Below, piece by piece: positions 24,801 to 32,300 of a stretch of 32,388 bases of DNA; position 1 is the first letter of the stretch; each line of letters begins with the position of its first letter. The position numbers and the translations under genes are program-made. Source of the stretch: Pirellulaceae bacterium (GTDB lineage Bacteria > Planctomycetota > Planctomycetia > Pirellulales > Pirellulaceae); the NCBI GenBank assembly GCA_028066335.1, contig JALCBQ010000019.1, forward strand, positions 1 through 32,388, in the 5' to 3' direction. The notes under the pieces are model-generated. The model worked only from the letters and a program-made list of their open reading frames with translations. It searched no databases and was not told where the DNA came from.

Positions 24801-24938
24801 CTACCAATCACTGAGGGAGAAAAACGAAACCTCTTTCGGCAACCGCACGGCGACGACCGCCAGACAGTAGCCGAAAAGGGAAAGCTTTTTTTTCACACCT
24901 ATCCCCATGACCTCTTCTATTTGACATTCTTCTTCTAA
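21837..24938 (+). CDS. Large GH38/alpha-mannosidase-like protein, catalytic motif not recognised
   Basis: A 1033-residue cytoplasmic-looking protein (no signal peptide). The C-terminal half looks like the beta-sandwich region of family 38 alpha-mannosidases. ILLINTLSAPARHQ (about 556-569) matches the 'NPLSFPR' strand, LPGWGYQLLLP (about 632-642) the following core strand, and SLANEYFTATFEEKSGLLSS (about 673-692) the 'N.f.v.fd..tG.i.si' entry into the last domain. The N-terminal half (ESWLALWHPFLL, 33-44) does not show the zinc and nucleophile motifs expected for an active GH38 enzyme. Residues 450-550 are rich in Ser, Pro and Gln and probably disordered. Similar proteins occur in planctomycetes as hypothetical proteins. 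The role is unknown. The ATG at 21837 has no Shine-Dalgarno. Confidence 0.6.
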   Translation: MPSFKSLYLLSETSYFEELSTTRTKREAASFLESWLALWHPFLLKDSDHTPRLHGIDEPPPNEGSRVVIPYEERGLFDQAIADYALSYQRVANQVNRWKILAEFSIIPAPIDSPEAPLIDQFFALGFTYYQIQIMLWKLRYNNDLDESIFSEYLITAAQSFAKKEARQTANSLQKGFDLLSETKEHYFPEIAQIFETSFSLSDLTEETVQAESKLHNLFPKNNFALTHSQKSQLHRLAPSTDISEYTTESFSPLNQFLSPVDLSDVFSGIKASTTGSPTFLMSAGDPHPLFIKGLADTSVDYIFDFMTSGSPNQNHAYSQTIETQGGNVTLYRPILHDSLNSQTFLKLGVTLGNLLDMEYPPALFLARVYGHKSPWLKDLSIAMNHTSTFGQWNKFEDFFNDIDLGMQNEWTTLPQWNLATSRKPIPIKDLLTIDHCNYWENYHETRELSYLTALAYLLEKSFGKSASNQPCQGKESPPDTSRKTTSFSPISTSDSQFQTDFSPKSQENVSAADLSLEFTQQRSVLISQIAQVLTKGNLSSDPPEVPQGESENRSLSSVAILLINTLSAPARHQTATSFGVTPSSSHYSQIDNLDLPHLPSSEVSPENQNFPQVKEEDNIEARNLLLVDLPGWGYQLLLPNQAVESPKHNKKVTQKTPRPVTKSKPNKVWSGRSLANEYFTATFEEKSGLLSSFLPRGRRQNLLSQRLTYFNNRGLAHLFEKNREREMSPFPTSADLSFEEECYTSMVLRKETVLKNTPHSAQIRFEGELSFQEKTIADFTQTFSLNRGSRLLKIEGDLIPKVGLPETHWQNYFASSFAWGQNDFKLFIANSQTQFEACQGDYLYANNYLHLVRADESITLFSGGMPAHRRRTETQLETMLLPAPNGTYRFRLAIGYGLKYPWHSEPLLFRDPLSTKLYGDLNDEVVRRIADRGYFFHLNVANLQFLKWQPLFEETSAEGKGNRKLLGFEVLCQEREGKYTKASLETFLPITEGEKRNLFRQPHGDDRQTVAEKGKLFFHTYPHDLFYLTFFF

Positions 24939-25032
24939 CCTGAGGCTATGATCTCAAAACGGTACGAGCTGTAAAAAGACTCTTAATTTGTGTTAACGAA
25001 AAAAAGGAAAAGCATGTTGAAAGGGCAACAGG

Positions 25033-25048
25033 TACAATAGGGCATATG
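25033..25048 (+). promoter_or_regulatory. -10-like box directly before the cmk start
   Basis: TACAAT at 25033-25038 is followed by only 7 nt and then the cmk ATG at 25046. A start site 7 nt downstream of such a box would fall on the ATG, which suggests a leaderless transcript. There is no Shine-Dalgarno at the usual distance. No -35 match is seen 17 bp upstream. Confidence 0.35.
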
Positions 25049-25744
25049 ATAATAACGATTGATGGGCCCGCGGGTGTCGGTAAAAGTACCCTTGCAAGAC
25101 GTCTGGCCGAGGAACTCCGGTTTACATTTCTAGATACAGGTGCTATGTATCGCTCGGTCGCTTTGGTAGGTATCCGAGCTAATGTCGCGTGGGATATCCC
25201 CGAGGAGCTAGCCCAACTCGCCAGGGAGCTGACGATCGATTTTTCGGGACAGGAGGTTATCCTGTCTCATAAAGATTATTTTGCTCAAGAAGTCGTTACC
25301 TCTGATCTTCGGAGTCCGGATACGACTGCTAAAACACAGTACGCAGCCAACAACCGAACTGTTAGGGAAATTTTAGGCCAAAAACAACGGGAAATCGGCA
25401 CAGCCAAAGGCGACCTTGTCACGGAAGGACGAGATCAGGGGACACTCATTTTCCCCCAGGCCGAGTGTAAAATCTTCTTAACAGCGACCCCTAAAGAGCG
25501 TGCAAAAAGGCGATACCGCCAGTTAAAAGACCGCCATATCGAGGCCGATTTTGCAACGATCTTGGCCGAGCAGGAAAAGCGAGACACCGAAGATGAAACG
25601 CGTGAATATGGACGACTCTATCCGGCTAAAGGGGCGAATATTGTCGACAGTAGTAACTTAACGGAAGAGGAAACGTTTGAGAAACTACTGGAAATCGTCT
25701 CCAAACAAAAAGAGAGAAACCAAAAATCAACAACAAACCCGTAA
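25046..25744 (+). CDS. cmk: Cytidylate kinase
   Basis: A 232-residue CMP/dCMP kinase of pyrimidine nucleotide recycling. The P-loop GPAGVGKS (7-14) is complete, DTGAMYRSVAL follows, and the conserved block TEGRDQGTLIFP matches the GRDIGT motif of Cmk with Gln in place of Ile. KRRYRQLKDR is the LID/arginine segment. The C-terminal tail is Lys- and Asn-rich. It leads the cmk-plsC-rpsA group, an order seen in several bacterial phyla. A gap of 138 bp separates it from plsC. Confidence 0.95.
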   Translation: MIITIDGPAGVGKSTLARRLAEELRFTFLDTGAMYRSVALVGIRANVAWDIPEELAQLARELTIDFSGQEVILSHKDYFAQEVVTSDLRSPDTTAKTQYAANNRTVREILGQKQREIGTAKGDLVTEGRDQGTLIFPQAECKIFLTATPKERAKRRYRQLKDRHIEADFATILAEQEKRDTEDETREYGRLYPAKGANIVDSSNLTEEETFEKLLEIVSKQKERNQKSTTNP

Positions 25745-25882
25745 CACCTATGAAACTTACCATTATCTTAAACGAGTAGACCCGATAACGATCGCCCTCG
25801 CTCGGTAAAAATCCTCGGGATTGCTACAACTGTTTCTTTTCCAACTTGTTCCCTACTGACTTTATGAAGACATATTTCATCT

Positions 25883-26527
25883 ATGGCCCTTCCTCCCTTA
25901 ACCCATCGCTTAGCCTACAATACAACCTATATAATTAGTCGATTTATTAGCCTCAACTTTCTGCGATTACGTCTCTTTGGGACACGTAACATCCCTTCGT
26001 CGTCAGGTGGCCTCATCTGTGGAAATCATCAGAGCTTTTTAGACCCAATCCTCTATGGCCTGGCCTCGCCCTATCGGCTGAACTATTTGGCAAGAAAAAC
26101 CCTCTTTGAGGTCCCCATTCTCAAGGAGATTATCCCGATGCACAACGCTATCCCTATCGATCGAGATGGAATGGGACTACAAGGGATCAAAACCACCCTT
26201 AAACGTCTCAAGGAGAAAGAGCTCGTCCTTATTTTTCCCGAAGGGACTCGTTCCAGTGACGGCGAACTTTTACCACTAAAAACGGGTTTTTGTACATTAG
26301 CACGCCGAGCAAAAACCCCTCTTATACCGGCAGGTATCGACGGCCCTTTTACAATCTGGCCACGTCACGAAAAACTCCCGCACCGTCTGGCACAAGTTTG
26401 TATCTGTTATGGTAGGCCGATTGAATCGAGCGAATATGAAAACCTCTCTGATGAAGAGCTCACTGCCGAGCTAGCTAGCCGCATCCAAGAGTGCTTTGAA
26501 AAATGTCGTAAAACGGTCAGTTCCTAG
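25883..26527 (+). CDS. plsC: 1-acyl-sn-glycerol-3-phosphate acyltransferase (PlsC family)
   Basis: A 214-residue acyltransferase that makes phosphatidic acid from lysophosphatidic acid at the inner membrane. The HX4D catalytic motif is NHQSFLD (48-54) and the glycerol-phosphate-binding FPEGTRSSDG lies at 117-126. IPIDRDG (89-95) is the third conserved block. A hydrophobic amphipathic N-terminus (about 12-32) may give membrane contact. The ATG at 25883 has no Shine-Dalgarno. With pgsA and the LpxL-like enzyme it makes a third lipid-synthesis gene in the window. Confidence 0.92.
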   Translation: MALPPLTHRLAYNTTYIISRFISLNFLRLRLFGTRNIPSSSGGLICGNHQSFLDPILYGLASPYRLNYLARKTLFEVPILKEIIPMHNAIPIDRDGMGLQGIKTTLKRLKEKELVLIFPEGTRSSDGELLPLKTGFCTLARRAKTPLIPAGIDGPFTIWPRHEKLPHRLAQVCICYGRPIESSEYENLSDEELTAELASRIQECFEKCRKTVSS

Positions 26528-26623
26528 ATGGCCTCCCTTTTTGGCAGTGTAGGCAATCTCGGACAGGTTGTGCTTCTCTGTTGATTAAACGAATAAAAGC
26601 GAAAAGTTGCGGAAAATCGTTCC

Positions 26624-26652
26624 TTGTTAGACTTTGCTCTTTTCGTTACAAT
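26624..26652 (+). promoter_or_regulatory. rpsA promoter (TTGTTA-17-TACAAT)
   Basis: TTGTTA (26624-26629) and TACAAT (26647-26652) are separated by exactly 17 bp, the best sigma70-type promoter I found. Transcription should start near 26659 and leave a leader of about 124 nt before the rpsA ATG. The leader is T-rich and could fold in its first third, so it may carry S1 autogenous control. Confidence 0.65.
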
Positions 26653-26782
26653 GGCACGTTTTGTCGTCTGGCCTGGCGGTGGGTTAGCGTTTTGGGTTCC
26701 TCCCTTTTTTATTTTTTATTGTGTCTTTTTTTGTCGCTTTTCCGCGAGTCGATTGATAAGAGACGAAGGATTTTTCTTTACT

Positions 26783-28687
26783 ATGGTTGATCGTAACCTT
26801 ATTCGTGAACTTGAAAGTGATGCAGCCTTCCTCCAAGAGCTGGAAGGTCTAGATAACCTTTATAAAGAAGTAGAAGATCAAAACGAGGATTGGTCCTCAA
26901 ATCTGGTTGATCAACCAGATTTTGTTATAAACAACATTGTCGATGCCAAGGTTCTGCGAATTGACGATCATGCAGTCTTGGTCGATGTCGGCTTTAAAAG
27001 TGAAGCCTCTGTTCTGCGAAACGAATGGGAAGAGGGAGAAGAGCTTCCCAACCCGGGCGATACCCTCTCTGTCCTCATCGAAGACATGGAAGACAACAAC
27101 GGTACCGTTGATGATCCCCATGGAATGATCAAAGTCAGCAAGCGAAAAGCAGAACGAATCCTTGACTGGCAAAAAATGATGGACAAAATCGAAGAAGGCC
27201 AAACCGTCACGGGGAAGGTTCTTCGAAAAATCAAAGGGGGCCTCCTCGTCGATATTGGGGTCAACGTCTTCTTGCCTGCTAGCCAGGTCGATATTCGGCG
27301 TCCCAACGACATTGCAGACTACATCGGACAAGATGTCGATTGTGAAGTCCTCAAAATTGACGAAGAACGTCGTAACATCGTCGTTAGCCGTCGTTCTCTT
27401 ATTGAAAAACAGCGCCAAAAAGATCGCGAACAGATCCTTCAAGATCTCAGCGTCGGTCAGGTTACCAAGGGTATTGTCAAAAATATCGCCGACTTTGGTG
27501 CCTTTGTCGACCTCGGTGGTATCGATGGTCTTCTGCACATTACCGACATGAGCTGGGAGCGAATTAACCATCCTTCACAAATGGTTGAAATGGACCAGGA
27601 GGTCGAAGTGATGATTCTCGAAATCGATCTCGAGAAAGAAAAAATCGCCCTTGGCATGAAACAAAAAGACGACAACCCGTGGGAAGGGGTCGACGAAAAA
27701 TATTCTGTTGGCACTGTAACCAAAGGTTCTGTTGTCAATGTCATGAGCTATGGAGCTTTTGTCAAAATCGAGGCCGGTATCGAGGGGCTTGTACACATTA
27801 GTGAAATGTCGTGGACCAAACGTATTTCACACCCCAATGAAATGGTTCAAATTGGTGACGAAGTCGAGGTCTCGATTCTTAATATCGATGCCAGCGCTCA
27901 ACAACTCTCTCTCGGTATGAAGCAGACTCAGAAAAACCCATGGGAAGATATCGATCAACGCTATCCAGAAAATAGCATGATCAAAGGGAGAGTCCGCAAC
28001 ATTACTAACTATGGTGCCTTTATCGAACTCGAAGAAGGAATCGACGGACTGTTGCATGTCTCTGACATGAGCTGGACTCGTAAAATCAGCCACCCGAGTG
28101 AGATGCTGGATAAAGGGCAAGAGATCGAATGCAAGGTCATTTCGGTCGATAAGGAGCGTCGTCGTATCGCTTTAGGGCTAAAACAACTCGAAGGTGATCC
28201 TTGGGCTACTGACATTCCAGAGCGGTACCAGCCCAATAAGGTCGTTACGGGTAAAGTAACCAAAGTGACCAACTTTGGTGTCTTTGTGAGTCTTGAAGCA
28301 GGTCTTGAAGGGCTTCTCCACATTTCGGAACTCGCCGACCACAAAGTTGAAAACCCCGAAGACGTCGTTAAAGTTGGCGAAGATATCGAGGTCAAAATTT
28401 TACGCGTCGACACCGAAGACCGAAAAATCGGCCTTTCCAAAAAGCGGGTTGGATGGACTGAGGAGCAAGAGGCCCAAGCCTCTGAAGAGGCCCCAGATAC
28501 CGAAAACCTCAAAGGGGGACTCGGTGGTGGTGGACCACTTATCGAATCGCCTGAAGAAGAATCGGCTACAGATACCAAAGCCACTGCCGAGGCGACTACT
28601 CCTGAAACCCCTGCTCCTGAGGATCCTACCCCAGAAGCCTCTGACTCTGAAGGCGAGTCCTCTGCCGAAGAGTCTGAAGAAACCTAA
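26783..28687 (+). CDS. rpsA: 30S ribosomal protein S1
   Basis: A 634-residue S1 with six S1/OB-fold repeats at about 48-120, 139-205, 226-295, 309-380, 397-468 and 485-555. Repeats 3 to 6 are near-identical in layout (GAFVDLGGIDGLLHITDMSW type), as in classical S1. Beyond residue 560 comes an acidic tail rich in Glu, Pro, Thr and Ser, which is a long addition compared with E. coli S1 (557 residues). S1 binds mRNA on the 30S subunit and helps to start translation, relevant in a genome with few Shine-Dalgarno sites. The ATG at 26783 is chosen because AAGGA lies 12 nt upstream. The open frame to 26624 begins inside the promoter -35 box, so it is not translated. Confidence 0.96.
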   Translation: MVDRNLIRELESDAAFLQELEGLDNLYKEVEDQNEDWSSNLVDQPDFVINNIVDAKVLRIDDHAVLVDVGFKSEASVLRNEWEEGEELPNPGDTLSVLIEDMEDNNGTVDDPHGMIKVSKRKAERILDWQKMMDKIEEGQTVTGKVLRKIKGGLLVDIGVNVFLPASQVDIRRPNDIADYIGQDVDCEVLKIDEERRNIVVSRRSLIEKQRQKDREQILQDLSVGQVTKGIVKNIADFGAFVDLGGIDGLLHITDMSWERINHPSQMVEMDQEVEVMILEIDLEKEKIALGMKQKDDNPWEGVDEKYSVGTVTKGSVVNVMSYGAFVKIEAGIEGLVHISEMSWTKRISHPNEMVQIGDEVEVSILNIDASAQQLSLGMKQTQKNPWEDIDQRYPENSMIKGRVRNITNYGAFIELEEGIDGLLHVSDMSWTRKISHPSEMLDKGQEIECKVISVDKERRRIALGLKQLEGDPWATDIPERYQPNKVVTGKVTKVTNFGVFVSLEAGLEGLLHISELADHKVENPEDVVKVGEDIEVKILRVDTEDRKIGLSKKRVGWTEEQEAQASEEAPDTENLKGGLGGGGPLIESPEEESATDTKATAEATTPETPAPEDPTPEASDSEGESSAEESEET

Positions 28688-28826
28688 ACCTCGTTTCAAA
28701 CCCCTCGCCGATTGACATCATTGATTTTGAAAGAGCGAGATAGTGTCGCTTAGGCAATCATTGTAAACAACAACTGCGTGGACACTTGTAAAGCACTTTA
28801 CGGTTTTTTGATTTACCTAACTAGTC

Positions 28827-28863
28827 AATGCTCCAATGGTTTTTCCGTTGGAGCATTTTTTTG
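28827..28863 (+). terminator. Strong Rho-independent terminator after rpsA
   Basis: AATGCTCCAATGG (28827-28839) pairs with CCGTTGGAGCATT (28845-28857) across a five-T loop, a 13-bp stem with one G-U pair. A run of T continues from the stem base. It lies about 140 bp after the rpsA stop. A smaller hairpin (TTGTTCT at 28861-28867 with AGAACAA at 28874-28880) follows directly. Confidence 0.92.
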
Positions 28864-28888
28864 TTCTTGGTCTAGAACAATCCTAGCC

Positions 28889-29083
28889 TTAAAGCCTAAC
28901 CTTGATCCCCTGAGACCTTGACTGTCCCCCCCAAACATCAATAGAAGAACCTGGCACGCCGCCGATCAACATGAAACGATCGTCGAAAAGGGAAGGTTGG
29001 GGCACCCACTTCTGGCTACCTGTAGCCGATTGACAAGAATAGAGAATATACACCAGAACGATTACGAGCGTCAGAATAGAGTC
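28889..29083 (-). other. Open frame with a lipoprotein-like start but no normal start codon
   Basis: A stop-free minus-strand frame of 64 codons runs from just after a TAA to a TAA at 28889-28891. It begins with a hydrophobic stretch (ILTLVIVLVYILYSC) ending in Cys, like a lipoprotein signal, then polar residues and GGVPGSSIDVWGG. There is no ATG before the hydrophobic part; only CTG, ATT or GTG codons are available. It may be a decayed small lipoprotein gene, a gene with a rare start codon, or chance. Confidence 0.25.
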
Positions 29084-29122
29084 TTATGAATACCCTTTAT
29101 CATTTCCGAGCATGCCGCAAGG

Positions 29123-29159
29123 GAATACCGAAAGGGTTTGTGGGCCTCTTTCGGTATTC
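29123..29159. repeat. Perfect 12-bp inverted repeat
   Basis: GAATACCGAAAG (29123-29134) and CTTTCGGTATTC (29148-29159) form a perfect stem with a 13-nt loop. No T run follows on either strand, so it is not a classical intrinsic terminator, although it lies about 215 bp downstream of the Asp-box gene stop. It could be a protein-binding site or an RNA processing stem. Confidence 0.75.
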
Positions 29160-29162
29160 TCC

Positions 29163-29243
29163 AGGTTACGTATTAGGTTACGTATCTTCCAAATCACCAT
29201 GTTGATCCCATGTTGATCCACATGTTGATCCACATGTTGATCC
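29163..29243. repeat. Two adjacent arrays of about 12-bp tandem repeats
   Basis: AGGTTACGTATT/C occurs twice at 29163-29186. After 11 bp CATGTTGATCC occurs four times, at 29198-29208, 29209-29219, 29221-29231 and 29233-29243, with spacing of 11, 12 and 12 bp. A minus-strand open frame through it would repeat DQHV, but I do not regard that frame as a gene. Confidence 0.85.
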
Positions 29244-29375
29244 ACCAGACCTGACATTTGCAGCTTCAGTAAACAGTGAGGCCAGTAGAACGACAGCGCC
29301 CCTGTTGACTGGAACTTCCCCATTTTTAGTCGTCAGGTTTATAAGACCTTCTTGAAAAATCGACGCCTCTAAGGT

Positions 29376-32300
29376 TTACTCCTTCTTTTTCTTAATGACG
29401 ATCGCAGGAATTTTGGCGTTTGAAACGGCAGTGTTAAAATCAGCAATCTCTTTGCCGAGAATGACTTTTAGTTGACTAAGTTGGAGATCAATCTCTTTCG
29501 TTAACATATTTTTCACTGCAACTGCCTGATCGGTAGGACGCCAGTTCCCTGTACTGACCACACCTACCAGGTTTGCCAATTTATTATTAAGACGGATAGG
29601 AAAGTTGAGTGGATCTTGTGCGCTACGATTTTTGGTTTGGTACAGCGATTCTTCGATCTCCTTTACCTCGGCCAGAATTTTCGCAGCCTTTTCCTTTAGG
29701 TCTTTGTAGGCATTGGACTCATCCTCTGGAAGGCGTGCCAACACTGAATTGATCTGGCTTCTTACTTCGCGAATTGAGATGATAGCTTGATGAGTCTCTG
29801 TCAATTTGTCACGAATAGAAATCAGAAAATCGAACTGAGCCTGATAATCCTCCTTTGTTGCGTTCGATCGTGGGTCGGCCAAAATCTCACAAGGAACCTG
29901 ATGTTCGTTCTCGCCAGCATACAGGGTCGCTGTGTAAGAGCCTGGTACAGTAAGGGGCCCTTGTGTACCACCACCCCAAAGAACCATGCCCGGGAACGAA
30001 TCGGCACCCGAATGTCGCATATCCCAGACATATCGATTCATCCCTTGCTGAACCCTTAACCTATCCTTGGTAACGGTTTTAATGAGCTCCTTCTTATCGT
30101 TACGAATTTCCAGACGAATATCTTTTTTGGCACTCGGTTCACTGAGATAAAATTGTAACACGACACCAGCTTGGGCATTTTGGCCTGCCGTTTCGGTACC
30201 TCCCCTAGTTCCACTTCCACCCGCTATACGGTAGGTGGAACGAGGTTTGAAAAAATGACTCTCTGTTTCCAAAATTCGTGAATCAAGCTGGTGTAGCAAT
30301 GTCAGATCGTCGAGAACCCAAAACGATCTCCCCTGAGTTGCAACGACTAAATCGTCATTTTTAATCACTAAATCTGTAATGGGAACAATAGGTAAATTAA
30401 GCTGAAATGGCTTCCAGGAAACTCCATCGTTAAACGAAATATAGATTCCATTCTCTGTACCGGCATATAGAAGGCCTTTCCGACCGGGGTCGGCCCTAAC
30501 GACACGTGTAAAATGTTTACGATCGATACCTTTTGTAATTTTTGTCCAGGTTTTCCCATAATCAAGAGTCTTGTAAAGATAGGGCTTGAGGTCATCAGAT
30601 TTGTACCGAGTTGCAGCGACATAGAGTCCGCCCTTTTCGGTAGGGTGGGCTTCGATACTGTTGATCTGAGACCATTCAGGTAGATCGGGAGGTGTGACAT
30701 TCTCCCAGTTTTTGCCACCATTGCGGCTAATATGGATCAAACCGTCATCAGACCCTGTCCATAGTACCCCTTGCTCATGTGGTGACTCGATCGCCGCAAA
30801 AATTGTGCAGTAGTACTCAACACCAGTGTTGTCTTTAGTAATGGGACCACCTGATGACTGTAAACGCAAAGGGTCGTTACGGGTTAAGTCAGGGCTAATC
30901 TGTTCCCAAGATTGCCCTTCATTGGTCGATTTAAAGAGGACGTTTGCTGACGTGTAAAGAACTGTTGGGTCATGTGGAGAAAAGAAAATTGGGAAGTTCC
31001 ATTGGAAACGATATTTGTAATCGATAGCGCCATGTCCCATGGGGTTATCTGGCCAAACGGTGATGTTTCTCCGCTCACCAGTACGGTGATCAAGGCGAGT
31101 GAGTAAACCACCGTAAGAGCCGCCAAAGACGACTTCGTTATTTCTCGGATCAATCGCGATATGGCCACTTTCGCCACCAGCCGTCGATTCCCAGTCGGCA
31201 TCTGTGATACTACGTCCGTTTGACCTCGATAAAATTCTCACAGTAGAATTGTCTTGCTGCGCGCCATAAATTCTATAGGGAAAATGGTCGTCTGTAGTCA
31301 CACGATAAAATTGGGCCGTCGGCTGGTTATACGCACTCGACCAGTTTATTCCGCGGTCAAACGATATTTGAGCACCACCGTCGTCTGCAATAGCCATCCT
31401 CTGTGGGTCTTGGGGATCGATCCATAAATCATGGTGGTCACCATGAGGAGTTCTCTGAGAAGAAAATGTCTTTCCGCCATCTTTTGAACGCCAAAAACCG
31501 ACATTGAGCACATAAACTTCGTCAATATTTTTTGGTCCGGCATAAATTCTTGAGTAATACCACGCCCGCTGACGTAAATTGCGGTCCTCATTGATCCGCT
31601 CCCAGCTTTCACCACCATTGTCAGAGCGAAAAATACCCCCTTCTTTAGCCTCAATACTTGCCCATAATCTCTGAGAGTTTACAGGAGAAACCGTGACTCC
31701 AATAATTCCAATGGGTCCCTGGGGTAGACCAGGGTTATCAGTGATCTCTTTCCATGTATCTCCACCATCGGTACTTTTCCATAATCCCGAGCCCTCTCCA
31801 CCACTTTCGAGACTATACGGAGTCCTTTTTACTTTCCACAAGGAGGCATAGATAATTCGGGGATTGTTTGGATCTAAAATGAGGTCAACAGCACCGGCTT
31901 CGTCATTAACAAAGAGGACACGTTTCCACGTTTTACCACCATCTAGCGTTCGAAAGACACCACGCTCTTCATTGGGTCCAAAGAGATGGCCCATCGCGGC
32001 AACATATACAACGGACGGATTTTCGGGATGAATACGGATACGTGAAATATGTCGACTATCTTCAAGACCTATCGAAACCCAGGTGCTTCCCCCATCTTCA
32101 CTTTTCCACATGCCACTTCCGTGAGAAACATTCCCACGAATTGTTTTCTCGCCCCCCCCAACATACAGGGTATTCTTGTCTGATTTGCTCACTGCAATCG
32201 CACCAATTGACCCTCCAAAATACCCATCAGAGATGTTACTCCAGGTGTGGCCACTGTTTTCGGTCTTCCAGACACCTCCACCTGTCGCACCGAAATAGTA

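Noticed and set aside
26624..26782. N-terminal extension of S1 back to a TTG
   Set aside because: The TTG is the first triplet of the promoter -35 box, the extension is hydrophobic and unlike S1, and AAGGA precedes the ATG at 26783.
26897..28699. Long antisense frames across rpsA
   Set aside because: They arise from the biased codon pattern of the acidic S1 repeats on the opposite strand; none has a start signal or a family match.
29163..29243. CRISPR array
   Set aside because: The repeats are 11-12 bp and directly tandem with no spacers of 25-40 bp, and no cas gene is present.
29084..29323. Minus-strand 79-codon frame through the CATGTTGATCC array
   Set aside because: The translation is a repeat artefact (DQHV units) of the tandem DNA, with no family resemblance and no start signal.
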